In this document: positions 43,201 to 47,048 of the stretch, piece after piece
Layout of the letters: each line of letters opens with the position of its first letter
How positions within the stretch are numbered: position 1 is the first letter of the stretch
Assembly (NCBI GenBank): GCA_964017185.1
Contig: OZ024883.1
Coordinates: 39,114,395-39,178,394, forward strand
Length of the DNA stretch: 64,000 bases
Direction of reading: 5' to 3'
From: Rugalucina vietnamica
Taxonomy: Eukaryota; Mollusca; Bivalvia; Lucinida; Lucinidae
Notes under the pieces: generated by a model
The model's database searches: none
What the model was told of the DNA's origin: nothing
What the model saw: only the letters and a program-made list of their open reading frames with translations
Program-made: the position numbers and the translations under genes

Positions 43201-43518
43201 CAGAGGCCATATGAAAGAAATTGGAATGGAAACAGGCATCACTTGTCAAACTGGAATAGAAACTCTCCACGAAGAAACAACCGCACAAACTCGCCACGAA
43301 GGAACTTTAACTCTCCACGGAGAAATTTCAATAATCGTCCCTATAACAGCAATGCCAGGAACTGGTTTGACTATAACTCGAGTCGGGGTAACACTGGTTA
43401 CTCTTCATGGAATAACCATCACTCCAACGGGAACAATAACTACAATCAGTCAGGGTATAGGAATTACAGGACCAACACTTACAATTTGAACTACAACACT
43501 TATACCAGTAATTACTAG
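11815..43518 (+). CDS. PIAS/SIZ-like SUMO E3 ligase with N-terminal PHD finger (14-exon model)
   Basis: The predicted protein transfers SUMO from the E2 Ubc9 to nuclear substrates; this role is inferred from the family. Coding exons: 11815-11914, 13360-13395, 15108-15146, 21381-21911, 28495-28620, 29124-29214, 30979-31014, 33921-34008, 34982-35098, 36681-36786, 37922-37998, 40788-40948, 41980-42086, 42905-43518. Every internal boundary is AG/GT, all phases agree, and the total is 2,229 nt (742 aa). PHD is residues 6-57, Ser/Val/Gln repeats about 95-230, PINIT-type about 250-430, SP-RING about 448-500, SUMO-interacting motif 552-561, and an Asn/Arg/Tyr-rich tail from about 627. No SAP domain is visible; it could lie in an unseen upstream exon, since exon 1 opens only 3 nt after its acceptor. 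PINIT to SP-RING colinearity with animal PIAS is strong. The link from the PHD exons through exon 4 rests on phase and absence of stops, so it is less certain. Confidence 0.85.
11966..12175. mobile_element. GAGCCGC palindromic MITE
   Basis: GAGCCGTGTCATGAGAAAAC to TTTTCTCATGACTCAGCTC in ligase intron 1, with the central GATCGCAG...GCGAAGCTGATC palindrome. Confidence 0.65.
12209..12769. mobile_element. TTATGCCCCCAA repeat
   Basis: It begins TTATGCCCCCAACTTTG and ends GTTGGGGGCATAGTG followed by TTTTACAAACAC. Non-coding, in ligase intron 1. A shorter relative abuts exon 14 at 42600. Confidence 0.6.
13102..13331. mobile_element. GAGCCGC palindromic MITE next to exon 2
   Basis: GAGCCGCATCATGAGAAAAT to GGAGGCGGCTC, with the central AGCTTAGCAGTAACTGCGAA palindrome. 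It ends about 29 bp before exon 2. Confidence 0.65.
13360..13395 (+). CDS. Ligase exon 2: PHD middle helix
   Basis: A 36-nt microexon between acceptor TAATTGCAG and donor GTGAGT, phase 1 in and out. It encodes MTQAEYRKLKK, the helical stretch seen before the last Cys pair in many invertebrate PHD fingers. A palindromic MITE ends only about 30 bp upstream. Confidence 0.8.
13431..13770 (+). mobile_element. tRNA-like SINE interrupted by a GGCCCCGAGG MITE
   Basis: GCGCGGTAGCTCAGTGGTAG at 13433 resembles a tRNA A box. The MITE at 13484-13721 (ends GGCCCCGAGGTTATAAAAC, arms around AGCTCAGCTGAG) splits it. SINE-like GTTGTGTTTTGTC continues after 13722. Confidence 0.5.
13773..13924 (+). mobile_element. 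tRNA-derived SINE
   Basis: GGGAGCGCGGTGGCCTAGTG gives a tRNA-like A box and CCTGTCTTCAAACTAGG a degraded B box. The body includes GTGTTCTAGATCAAG and CCCAGGAAGCTG. Not a functional tRNA. Confidence 0.55.
13925..14171. mobile_element. CAGGGCCCAGTTGTTC palindromic MITE
   Basis: Ends CCAGGGCCCAGTTGTTCAAA and TTTTGAACAACTGGTCCCTG, with inner inverted arms around AGAGTCCTTTGCCATGCAAA. Relatives are at 14862 and 32894. Confidence 0.65.
14388..14618 (-). mobile_element. tRNA-derived SINE with AAT-repeat tail
   Basis: Read on the minus strand: GGAGCAGGCTGGCACAGTCG (A box) and GGTTCGATTCCCG (B box), body, then a TTATTATT tail lying at 14388-14410 on the + strand. A G-run of about 19 lies upstream at 14288. 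Confidence 0.6.
14862..15069. mobile_element. CAGGGCCCAGTTGTTC palindromic MITE beside exon 3
   Basis: CTGGGCCCAGTTGTTCAAAA to GAGCAACTGGTCCCTGG. It ends 38 bp before ligase exon 3. A tRNA-like stretch with GCAGGTTTGATACCTGC precedes it. Confidence 0.6.
15108..15146 (+). CDS. Ligase exon 3: end of PHD finger
   Basis: A 39-nt exon with acceptor TATTTTTCAG and donor GTAGGT, phase 1 in and out. It encodes ERLDVWKCSLCE: the Trp two residues before the Cys54-x2-Cys57 pair is a PHD hallmark and completes the C4HC3 set. A MITE ends about 39 bp upstream of the acceptor. Confidence 0.8.
15147..16195. other. Intron 3 start, no recognised element
   Basis: AT-rich sequence with a run of about 30 A at 15982-16012. 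A short frame at 15335-15529 has no known domain. Nothing else recognisable. Confidence 0.5.
16196..18857 (-). mobile_element. AGCTCACC-type long repeat (reverse), with inserted TIR element
   Basis: On the minus strand it starts TTTTAGCTCACATGAGCC (from about 18857) and ends CAGGTGAGC then AGGACCATTGGTCC (16196). Internal modules of about 400 bp repeat CAGAGAAGAAGATTTTTGAA, GGTCAAGGTCATCACAGGG and CCCCGGGGTGGGGG. The 16974-18105 element splits it. Confidence 0.65.
16974..18105. mobile_element. TIR element inserted in an AGCTCACC-type repeat
   Basis: Ends are CAGGGATCTC and its near inverse GAGATCTCTG. CTTCAT flanks both sides and the host repeat continues across the gap (GATGCTTCAT...CTTCATGCCAAG). 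Subterminal runs repeat AGGAGTCCC on the left and GGACGCC or GTCC on the right. It is probably a hAT-type non-autonomous element, but only 6 bp of duplication is visible. Confidence 0.55.
18858..20065. other. Intron 3, simple repeats only
   Basis: A T-run of about 43 at 19344-19386 is the main feature. No coding or mobile signature recognised. Confidence 0.5.
20068..20275 (+). mobile_element. tRNA-derived SINE
   Basis: GGGAGCATGGTGGACTGGTG then GGGTTTCGATCCCC (B box), body with CCAGGAAGCAATGTCTC type sequence, ending in CAACAAACAAACAAA. Confidence 0.55.
20276..21022. other. Intron 3, no recognised element
   Basis: No gene, repeat or regulatory signature recognised. A SINE-tail-like CATGACCACAGCTGTTGACT then GGGACGTTAAAGCAGCAATT occurs near 20935-20975. 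Confidence 0.45.
21027..21180 (+). mobile_element. tRNA-derived SINE (GCCTCC type)
   Basis: AAGCCTCCATGGTGCAGTGG (A box), GTTCGATCCCGGGCTT (B box), then a body ending GGTGGGCATTAAACTCC. The same family is at 37479 (minus), with pieces near 36155 and 43560. Confidence 0.65.
21183..21330. mobile_element. GAGCCGC MITE, 5' half
   Basis: GAGCTGTGACGCGAGAAAAC to AGTGAAAACAAAGG, truncated at the central palindrome. It lies about 50 bp before exon 4. Confidence 0.6.
21381..21911 (+). CDS. Ligase exon 4: Ser/Val/Gln tandem peptide repeat linker
   Basis: A 531-nt exon. The acceptor TTTTACACATTCTCAG was chosen because it is the only good AG found that gives phase 1 in the open frame; the donor is GTAAGT at 21912. 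It encodes a linker with degenerate 13-15-residue repeats around the core RPxASSSVQQPxVAS, so it is probably disordered. From 21481 the exon lies inside the duplicated block, so copies of its 3' part recur at 23242 and 25550. The 5' boundary is the least certain in the model. A single-base difference makes Cys here where copies 2 and 3 have Ser. Confidence 0.65.
21481..25003 (+). repeat. Tandem duplication of about 1.76 kb, containing exon 4
   Basis: Copy 1 is 21481-23241 and copy 2 is 23242-25003, offset 1761 bp and almost identical by eye. Each holds the 3' part of exon 4 with its GTAAGT donor, a truncated AGCTCACC repeat, a GAGCCGC MITE (22467-22697, 24229-24459) and a second AGCTCACC fragment. 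The native exon-4 acceptor lies outside the unit, so copy 2 has a donor without its own acceptor. Confidence 0.85.
23242..23672 (+). pseudogene. Duplicated exon 4, copy 2 (acceptor lost)
   Basis: The frame encoding the ASSSVQQ repeats is open through to the GTAAGT donor at 23673. It lacks sequence upstream of 21481 and so the normal acceptor. Best in-frame AGs give phase 2, which would not join phase-1 donors in frame. One Arg codon is changed to Gly (CCCGGACCGG). Confidence 0.6.
25199..25549 (-). mobile_element. LINE 3' end with (TAA)n tail
   Basis: The minus strand encodes SGSKIWNSIPENIKQSDS followed by LFKKRYREWL and a stop at 25386-25384. This is the usual C-terminus of non-LTR ORF2 (WNxLPxxI...FKxxLKxxL). 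The 3' UTR follows and ends in an ATT-type repeat tail (25199-25248 on the + strand). It is 5'-truncated exactly where duplicated exon-4 sequence begins at 25550. Confidence 0.75.
25550..26135 (+). repeat. Third partial copy of the exon-4 block
   Basis: It matches from TGACCTCCAGTCATGCACC through the exon-4 repeats and donor (25938) into the AGCTCACC repeat, then diverges after GCTCCGGCGT. It shares two base differences from copy 1 with copy 2. The peptide frame is open. Its left edge is the LINE 5' truncation point. Confidence 0.8.
26078..27837 (+). mobile_element. AGCTCACC-type long repeat, full copy
   Basis: Starts TTTTAGCTCACCTGAGCC, ends CAGGTGAGCG then AGGACCATTGGTCCTCTGG. It contains about four modules of 400-450 bp, each with CAAGATGGCCGCCATGGCTA and CTTCTTCTCCAGAACCAG. 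No coding frame. Confidence 0.7.
27838..28494. other. Intron 4 end, no recognised element
   Basis: Low-complexity and unique sequence. The only recognisable text is CACTCGGCTTTTTATATGC and CCCACCCCTCGGTTTATGG, echoed in reverse near 29570-29790, so a dispersed repeat is likely. Confidence 0.4.
28495..28620 (+). CDS. Ligase exon 5: start of PINIT-type domain
   Basis: 126 nt, acceptor TTTTGTTCCAG, donor GTATGT, phase 1 in and out. It encodes residues 236-277, including LPVVEMVPWPFHKVIKHLMP, which resembles the LPFYDVL...L segment opening the PINIT region of animal PIAS proteins. Confidence 0.8.
28652..28888. mobile_element. GAGCCGC palindromic MITE
   Basis: GAGCTGCGACATGAG to CTCATGACGCAGCTC in ligase intron 5. 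AAT flanks both sides. Confidence 0.65.
29124..29214 (+). CDS. Ligase exon 6: PINIT-type domain
   Basis: 91 nt, acceptor GTTGAATTTCCAG, donor GTAGGT, phase 1 in and 2 out. It encodes residues 278-308 with THFFSLGTAERNLYNSK. A partial copy of its acceptor and first 26 nt lies 76 bp upstream at 29048. Confidence 0.8.
29272..29508. mobile_element. GAGCCGC palindromic MITE
   Basis: GAGCCGCGACGCGAGAAAAC to TTCTCATGACGCGGCTC in intron 6, with the central GCTTTGCAGTTACTGCGAAG palindrome. Confidence 0.7.
30009..30928 (+). mobile_element. AGCTCACC-type repeat nested in a GAGCCGC MITE
   Basis: It starts TTAGCTCACCTGAGCG and ends AGGTGAGCGTTTACAGGACC. The MITE body precedes it (29876-30008, CTACATGGATAGTAC...GCAGATTG) and its end resumes after it (TTGGTTTTCTCATGC, 30930-30953), showing insertion order. 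Confidence 0.65.
30979..31014 (+). CDS. Ligase exon 7: PINIT-type domain microexon
   Basis: 36 nt, acceptor TTTGTTTCAG, donor GTAAAC, phase 2 in and out. It encodes RHVAEKLYQVIL, leading into the RFC motif formed with exon 8. It corresponds to the strand before RFC in PIAS proteins (VQVQLRFC). Confidence 0.75.
31160..31400. mobile_element. TGCAATATACAG palindromic MITE
   Basis: CCATGCAATATACAG, then CATAGATTGTGGGTAC and its inverse around GAACCGCCTCAGGGAGGCGG, ending GGGGTATACATTACAGG. Relatives are at 35650-35880, 41728-41965 and 59643-59862. Confidence 0.6.
31795..32018. mobile_element. GGCCCCGAGG-type MITE (diverged)
   Basis: Arms TTTCATGCTC...CAGCTGAGCA and CTCGGCCGAGTTGAGCATG around TTATCCTGC and AATGCCAACCATTGTTGGCA. 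Outer ends are decayed. Confidence 0.5.
32140..32371. mobile_element. GAGCCGC palindromic MITE
   Basis: GAGCTGCGCCATGAGAAAAA to CGGTTTTCTCACGTCACG, with central GATCAGCTGTGCAGTAGCTG palindrome. Confidence 0.6.
32500..32734. mobile_element. GAGCCGC palindromic MITE
   Basis: TGAGCTGCCTCATGGGAAAA to CCCACGAGGCGGCTCA, flanked by TA on both sides. The peptides it encodes on either strand are by-products. Confidence 0.7.
32894..33131. mobile_element. CAGGGCCCAGTTGTTC palindromic MITE
   Basis: CTCTGGGCCCTGTTGTTCAA to TTGAACAACTGGGCCCAGAG, perfectly mirrored at the tips, with inner arms around AATCCTTTGCATTG. Confidence 0.7.
33157..33340. mobile_element. TTCAACCTCATTATA MITE
   Basis: Starts ACAGTTCAACCTCATTATAT and ends with the near inverse ATTACAATGAGGTTGTACTG. 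Inner motifs TATAACACGG and TTTTAACACGG. A partial relative is at 41380-41530. Confidence 0.55.
33335..33555 (+). repeat. Minisatellite of about 26 bp built from a MITE end
   Basis: Roughly eight units of AATATAATGAGGTTGTACTG plus TACAC, directly continuing the right end of the neighbouring MITE. Long minus-strand frames here are translation of the array. Confidence 0.75.
33643..33878. mobile_element. GAGCCGC palindromic MITE before exon 8
   Basis: GAGCCGCGTCACAAGAAAAC to TTTTCTGGTGTAGTGGCTC, with central GATCAGCCGTGCAGTTACTG palindrome. Ends about 42 bp before exon 8. Confidence 0.65.
33921..34008 (+). CDS. Ligase exon 8: PINIT core with RFC and DxFP motifs
   Basis: 88 nt, acceptor GCATTTTCAG, donor GTGAGA, phase 2 in and 0 out. 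It encodes RFCIEDKSTYQTDDFP followed by CVRVNNK. The pattern RFC-x-D-x-S-x-Q-D-x-FP-x-VxVN is diagnostic for the PINIT domain, which contacts substrates in PIAS and Siz ligases. Confidence 0.9.
34024..34440. mobile_element. GAGCCGC MITE with GGCCCCGAGG MITE nested in it
   Basis: The outer MITE starts GAGCAACGACGAGAGAAGAC and resumes at 34290 (CTCCTACATAAACTGGTC...GCTGATCAGCTGTG). The inner element 34045-34288 has ends GGTCCCGAGGTTATAAAG and CTTTTTTC arms, with AATGCCAACAATTGTTGGCA at its centre. Confidence 0.6.
34982..35098 (+). CDS. Ligase exon 9: PINIT signature
   Basis: 117 nt, acceptor TTGTATTGCAG, donor GTAAAA, phase 0 in and out. It encodes residues 350-388. The segment HPVDIT at 362-367 stands where human PIAS has RPINIT, so the name-giving motif is degenerate. 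The Val-Gln-Trp at the end matches the ITVTW strand of PIAS. Confidence 0.85.
35100..35632. repeat. Three tandem GAGCCGC MITE bodies
   Basis: The module ATTTAGAAAGTAGAGGAATT...GCTGATCTGCG...CCAGGTCCGACACAAA is repeated about every 178 bp (near 35110, 35310, 35490), ending CTCATGATGCGACTC. The 127-codon minus frame over it is a by-product. Confidence 0.65.
35650..35880. mobile_element. TGCAATATACAG-type MITE (diverged)
   Basis: CCATACAATACACTGAGAC, GCTCAGAACATTGATTG and its inverse, ending GGGGTATTCATTGCATG. Confidence 0.5.
35907..36147. mobile_element. GAGCCGC palindromic MITE
   Basis: GAGCCGCCGCATGGGAAAAC to TTTTCTCACGCACAGGCTC in intron 9. A short SINE piece (GGTTCGATCCCGGGCTTC) follows at 36155. 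Confidence 0.65.
36681..36786 (+). CDS. Ligase exon 10: PINIT to SP-RING linker
   Basis: 106 nt, donor GTAAGT, phase 0 in and 1 out. It encodes residues 389-423 with FVEKLTPDDLIKTLMSR, matching the YLVRQLTSSELLQRLK helix of PIAS. The acceptor ATTTTTACAG directly follows a CAATCAAT tail that looks like the 3' end of a SINE. Confidence 0.85.
37084..37306. mobile_element. GGCCCCGAGG palindromic MITE
   Basis: CCTGGCCACGAGGTTATAAA to TTTATAACCTCGGGGCCAGG with AACTCAGCTGAG arms. In intron 10. Confidence 0.65.
37479..37637 (-). mobile_element. tRNA-derived SINE with 15-bp target duplication
   Basis: On the minus strand: GAAGCCTCCGTGGTGCAGTG (A box), GCAGGTTCGATCCCGGGC (B box), tail GGTGGGACGTTAAACCCC. 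TACAGGCTGGTTTGT flanks both sides (37464-37478, 37638-37652). It landed in a GAGCCGC MITE, pieces of which lie at 37440-37463 and 37653-37703. Confidence 0.85.
37922..37998 (+). CDS. Ligase exon 11: entry to SP-RING
   Basis: 77 nt, acceptor TGTGTTTTTCAG, donor GTAAGT, phase 1 in and 0 out. It ends in IKASLMCP, matching VRVSLxCP of PIAS; Cys448 is the first conserved Cys of the SP-RING. Confidence 0.85.
38056..38293. mobile_element. GAGCCGC palindromic MITE
   Basis: TGAGCCGCGACACGAGAAAA to TTTTCTCGCGTCACGGCTCA with TA on both sides, 57 bp after exon 11. Confidence 0.7.
38664..40653 (+). mobile_element. AGCTCACC-type repeat with 166-bp tandem array
   Basis: Starts TTTTTAGCTCACCTGAGCC and ends CAGGTGAGCTACAGGACCAA. 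Between lie about ten to eleven units of 165-167 bp, each with CCCCTGGGGTCAAATTTGGC and CTTCTTCTCTGAAACCAC. It sits within a minisatellite of TGCATGTTTACAGTAAA (38625-38660 and 40660-40770). It fills most of the intron before the SP-RING exon. Confidence 0.8.
40788..40948 (+). CDS. Ligase exon 12: SP-RING (MIZ) zinc finger
   Basis: 161 nt, acceptor TTCATTCTAG, donor GTAAGA, phase 0 in and 2 out. Visible residues are Cys459, Cys464, His466, Cys469, then Trp485, Cys487 and Cys490, with LQMNKNK and KPIPFDEL in the family positions. All conserved ligands are present, so an active SUMO ligase fold docking Ubc9 is expected. It lies just after a 2-kb array-bearing element that fills most of the preceding intron. 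Confidence 0.95.
41122..41357. mobile_element. GAGCCGC palindromic MITE
   Basis: GAGCCGCGTCATGAGAAAAC to TTTTCTTGCGCCGCGGCTC in intron 12. Confidence 0.7.
41537..41715. mobile_element. GAGCCGC MITE, internally deleted
   Basis: GAGCCGCATCATGAGAAACC, then TTTTTGCCTATGCCTTTG where the central palindrome is missing, to TTTTCTCACGTCGCGTC. Confidence 0.6.
41728..41965. mobile_element. TGCAATATACAG-type MITE beside exon 13
   Basis: CCCATGCAATATACAG, CATAGATTGTGATACAC and its partial inverse, ending GTAAGTGGGTATTTATTAG. It ends about 15-18 bp before exon 13. Confidence 0.55.
41980..42086 (+). CDS. Ligase exon 13: SP-RING C-terminal helix and strand
   Basis: 107 nt, acceptor GTTATGTTGCAG, phase 2 in and 1 out. 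It encodes YFMEVLSN and a GNWK segment, matching GLFMEIL and GTW in PIAS after the RING. The donor is a weak GTCGGT, chosen because it fits the phase of exon 14. Confidence 0.8.
42117..42345. mobile_element. GAGCCGC palindromic MITE
   Basis: TGAGCCGCATCATGAGAAAA to ACATTGGTTTTCCAGTG, about 30 bp after exon 13. Confidence 0.6.
42395..42499 (+). mobile_element. Degraded tRNA-derived SINE
   Basis: CTAGCAGTTAGTGCGTCTGA is A-box-like; the tail TTGAGTGGGACATTAAACAA with CAACAACAAAA is SINE-type. Confidence 0.45.
42600..42885. mobile_element. TTATGCCCCCAA repeat abutting exon 14
   Basis: TTATGCCCCCAAGTTGG to GGTTGGGGGCACCGTG and TTTTACAAACACATATCTG. It ends about 20 bp before the exon 14 boundary. 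Confidence 0.6.
42905..43518 (+). CDS. Ligase exon 14: SUMO-interacting motif, Asn/Arg/Tyr-rich tail, stop
   Basis: Acceptor TTTCATTTTCAG, stop TAG at 43516. It encodes residues 539-742. AIDLTESDNEE at 551-561 is a SUMO-interacting motif (hydrophobic core followed by acids), placed after the SP-RING as in PIAS (VIDLT-acidic). From about residue 627 the sequence is rich in Asn, Arg, Tyr, Ser and His, with repeated NSPRRN units near 659-680, and resembles prion-like RNA-binding tails. The upstream ATG at 42847 lies in the intron and is not the start. Confidence 0.88.
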
Positions 43519-43520
43519 TA

Positions 43521-43590
43521 GCCTCTCGGGAGTAGTGGTCTTGCCATTTGACACAGGTTGTTGGTTCGATCCCGGGCTTCTCTAGTTTGA
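43521..43590 (+). mobile_element. SINE fragment in the ligase 3' UTR
   Basis: AGCCTCTCGGGAGTAGTGGT and GTTGGTTCGATCCCGGGCTT are degraded A and B boxes of the GCCTCC SINE family. It begins 3 nt after the stop codon. No AATAAA polyadenylation signal was found in the next 1.5 kb. Confidence 0.5.
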
Positions 43591-43689
43591 AAGTATTCAC
43601 ATGACTTTATTTGGCGAATTTTCTATTTTCAAATGATTAGGGAGTTGTTGAATTTGTAAGCGAGAAGACGTTGAGACTATAAACAGTCT

Positions 43690-44310
43690 AGTCCAGGATG
43701 GAAAACCATCCAAGCCAAAAATGTCCTTTTAGATGAAAAACCTAGTCCTTTTTATAGTTTCAATTTGCATGGGTTTTCTTTCCAATTAGCCTTTTTTTCT
43801 AAACTTTTGAATGTTTAACCATCTATTTTCATTGCATATTTTGGATAAAACAAACAACTCCACAACTACATTTTTGATGGCAATAGGTAATGGTTAAAAT
43901 AGTATGAGCCGCATCGTGAGAAAACCGGATTTTTGCCTAGGCGAAAACAAAGGCGCAGATCAGCTTCGCGGTAACCGCGAAGCTGATCAGCGCCTTTGTT
44001 TTCGCTACTCGGATAGTACAATTCCTCTTCTACTTAAACCCGAAATTTCAAGCTTCTAGCTCTTTTCTGAGCTTGTACAGGCCGGTTTGTGTCGGACCTG
44101 GTCGGAAACCCCGAAGACCGGTTTTCTCGCGTCGCGGCTCGTATAGTTTTTAAAATGCATAACTAAGCAGAAAAAATCATTATTCTACATGAATAACAAC
44201 ATTAGAATATAGACAATCATCAATGAACGGACCTAGTTACTAATGCATCCAAATTTAAACTACGCTTTATCCAAAAATTCATATTTTTAGCTTGGATGGT
44301 TTTCTGTGCT
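43690..44310. mobile_element. Inverted-repeat pair around a GAGCCGC MITE
   Basis: GAAAACCATCCAAGCCAAAA at 43701 and its inverse TTTTTAGCTTGGATGGTTTTC at 44286 suggest a TIR element. A GAGCCGC MITE at 43903-44142, with a nearly perfect central palindrome (AGCTTCGCGGTAACCGCGAA), sits inside it. Confidence 0.5.
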
Positions 44311-44975
44311 GTACAAATGATAAAGCTTGTAGTGTTTTTAATAGCACAAATCATCAGTTTTAAATACAACATATTTCAAATGTTAGCAGAAATAAGTTCT
44401 TGTGAACATATACTAAGCGCCAGTGAAAAGTTACCAGTAAATAAGGTTCAATTAACATACGACAGTATTTGATTCATTTTGAAAAGACAACTGCTGATAC
44501 TTCAGCATTCATCTTCATGGCATTTATGCCATCCGTCATCGCTTTTGGAAAAGGTGCTCATCACAGCTGAAAAGATTATATGCAATGCTTGACAAATGTC
44601 AGAAGCTTCCATTGAAATGTATGGAGAAATGCAAAATTTGGGTACTACCTAAAAGTAAGATTCTCTATTCCGGCAGTCGATGGAAAATTTTAAACCAATT
44701 TGGTGGCATTTTCACTGAGGGTATAAGAGGCATGAGAAGACATGACGACTTGTTAAAATAGGGCTTTCTAGCTCTAAAAAAATCAGAAAATCACAGATTG
44801 CACGTGGTGGTGCACGTGCACCATAGTTCCAGGGCTAGTGGAACTGTTGCTAAATCAATTTGCTGTTGTCCAGAATCATGAATGAATTTTCAATGTTTGA
44901 AAAAAAAAAAGTTTATATTTTTCAAAATATCGAAATTTTAGTGGTGGTAATTTTGCATTGACACTGAGTATATAT
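44311..44975. other. No recognised element
   Basis: AT-rich sequence with short frames only. A small palindrome GCACGTGGTGGTGCACGTGC occurs near 44800. Confidence 0.4.
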
Positions 44976-44977
44976 GA

Positions 44978-45195
44978 ACTTAAAGTATAGATCCAAATAC
45001 ATATAACCATTTATAGATCCAGAAGTATAGATCCAAATACATATAGAAGTATAGATCCAAATACATATAAAATACATATAGAAGTATAGATACAAATACA
45101 GATACAAATACATATAGAAGTATAGATCCAAATACAAATACAGATACAAATACATATAGAAGTATAGATCCAAATACATATAACCAGTTATAGAT
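44978..45195. repeat. Minisatellite of about 23 bp
   Basis: Repeats of AGTATAGATCCAAATACATA with shorter variants. Minus-strand frames over it (repeats of YLYLDLYFYM) are by-products. Confidence 0.7.
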
Positions 45196-45235
45196 CATAG
45201 CAGTTATACTGGTTTTAAAACTAGTTTAATACTTG

Positions 45236-45469
45236 AGCCGCCTCATGGGAAAACCAACAATGTGGTTTCCAAACAGGTCCGACACAAACCGGCCTGTACA
45301 AGCACAGAAAAGAGATAGAAGCTTGAAATTTCGGATTTAAGTAGAAGAGGTATTGTACTATCCGTTTAGCAAAAACAAAGGCGCTGATCAGCTTCGCGTT
45401 TACCGCGAAGCTGATCTGTGTCTTTGATTTTGCCTATGCAGATTGTTGGTTTTCCCATGAGGCGGCTCA
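45236..45469. mobile_element. GAGCCGC palindromic MITE
   Basis: GAGCCGCCTCATGGGAAAAC to TTTTCCCATGAGGCGGCTC; ACTT flanks both sides. Confidence 0.65.
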
Positions 45470-45518
45470 CTTGTAAGAAGAGTTTATTGTGTTAGAAAGC
45501 TTTGCTAGCTAAACAAAG

Positions 45519-45746
45519 TTAACTCATTTGAGACTGGCGTCCCTTTTATGGGAAAAAGGCAAACAGCACAGCCCCAGATGTGAAGTCGCAGAATGCAGCA
45601 TTCCCATCTGGGGCTATTCTGTTTACTTTACGAAAATTCATCAAAAATGGGATAAAAATTAAAATCACTCAAAGCGCCCCTAATAATGGAAGTGGACTCT
45701 TCCAAATGATAATGATGGGAGAATCCATTCGTCAAGTATGGGTTAA
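45519..45746. mobile_element. TTAAC-type hairpin MITE, copy
   Basis: It begins TTAACTCATTTGAG and ends ATGGGTTAA. A central hairpin has arms AGCCCCAGATG and CATCTGGGGCT. The same element recurs at 57186 (split) and 61044. Confidence 0.65.
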
Positions 45747-45799
45747 CTTGATCCGGTGATGTTAGTGTTCAGCTGATCTGCTGATTAAAATTTTCAGTG

Positions 45800-46757
45800 C
45801 TTTTTAGCTCACCTGTGCCAAAGGCTCATGAAGTGAGTTTAAAGAATAGCCATACTCCGTCCATCATCCATCCAAATCCAAATTTCATGTGAACCCTCGA
45901 TTAGAAGGAGGAATGAATGTTTGTGTAAATGATCCAGGTCACATGACCAAAAAGGCCACCATGCCACTAAATAGCCAAAACCTTATAAATGTAGTTTGAA
46001 GAGGGAAAACTCTTCAGTCATTCATTGGTAAAACCAGAAAGTAAATTCGCAAATGGATAGAAAGTTAATATTTTAGAAAACATTATCTAGCCCAGAGTGT
46101 TATGTGCTTCTACACTTGGTCTACACCTGTTCATGAGCATAAGATTTATATTAGTTGGCTAGTCAAGGCAAAGTTTCATGTAAAGCTTCCATAATCATTT
46201 ACCATATGACCCCCTGTTGTAATTATTTTAGCCCTGGGTCAATGTAGAACATGTATAAAATTTTTTCATAGCAACAAATATATATGAACCTAAACACGAC
46301 AAAATGTACCTTCTGACATTACCAGTAGAAAACTGCTTAAAAGTGGAAAACTCATATGATATATGTTTTAGAAATAATATTTTATTTGTAATATTTGAAC
46401 ACTGGGCTATCGGTTAAATGAGTTTTAAAACATATTCATTTTCAATAATTGGAGTTATAAACATAATTTTCCTATGTCTGTTATCAAACGGTAACCATAA
46501 CAACCACAGAGTCACAAATATAGACAAAATAATTTCGACAAATTGCCTGTAAGGATGTTATGCTTTTATCCAAACAATAGGTTATAGTCAATGCTTAAAA
46601 ATTTTTAAGCAAACTCCTTGAGTTTGTAGGCACTATGAAGCAGCAGAAATGCATTTCTAATACTCAAAAAATGTCTGAAGGTACATTTTCTTGTGTTGTG
46701 GCCTATATCAATATCAAGTCTCTGTTGAGCATTTACGGGACCAATGGCTCTTTAGTT
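45800..46757 (+). mobile_element. AGCTCACC-type repeat, diverged
   Basis: TTTTTAGCTCACCTGTGCC to GAGCATTTACGGGACCAATG. Internal modules are decayed. Confidence 0.5.
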
Positions 46758-46781
46758 TGTACATAAACAAAAACATTATAG

Positions 46782-47040
46782 GTGGCCCCCGTGGCCTAGT
46801 GGTTAAGAGCACTGATATTTCATTACTGCACTTAATCATTCGATCATCTCACCGCTGTGTCTGGTGTGGGTTCGAGCCCGGCTCTGGCCACATATGAGAC
46901 AAGCCAAGTTCTGCTTGCGGGTGTGTCAGGTGGTTTTTCTCGGGGTTCTCCCGTTTTCGCCTCACCTACTGATTGGCCCGTCTCATATGAGCTGAAATAA
47001 TCTTGAAAGGGATGTCTAAAAAAAAAACAAAAAAAAACAG
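46782..47040 (+). mobile_element. tRNA-derived SINE with 8-bp target duplication
   Basis: GTGGCCTAGTGGTTAAGAGC (A box), GTGTGGGTTCGAGCCCGG (B box), body with GGTTTTTCTCGGGGTTCTCC, and an A-rich tail. CATTATAG flanks both sides (46774-46781, 47041-47048). Confidence 0.8.
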
Positions 47041-47048
47041 CATTATAG

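Noticed and set aside
44922-45198. Tyr/Leu-rich minus-strand frames
   Set aside because: Translation of the 23-bp minisatellite.
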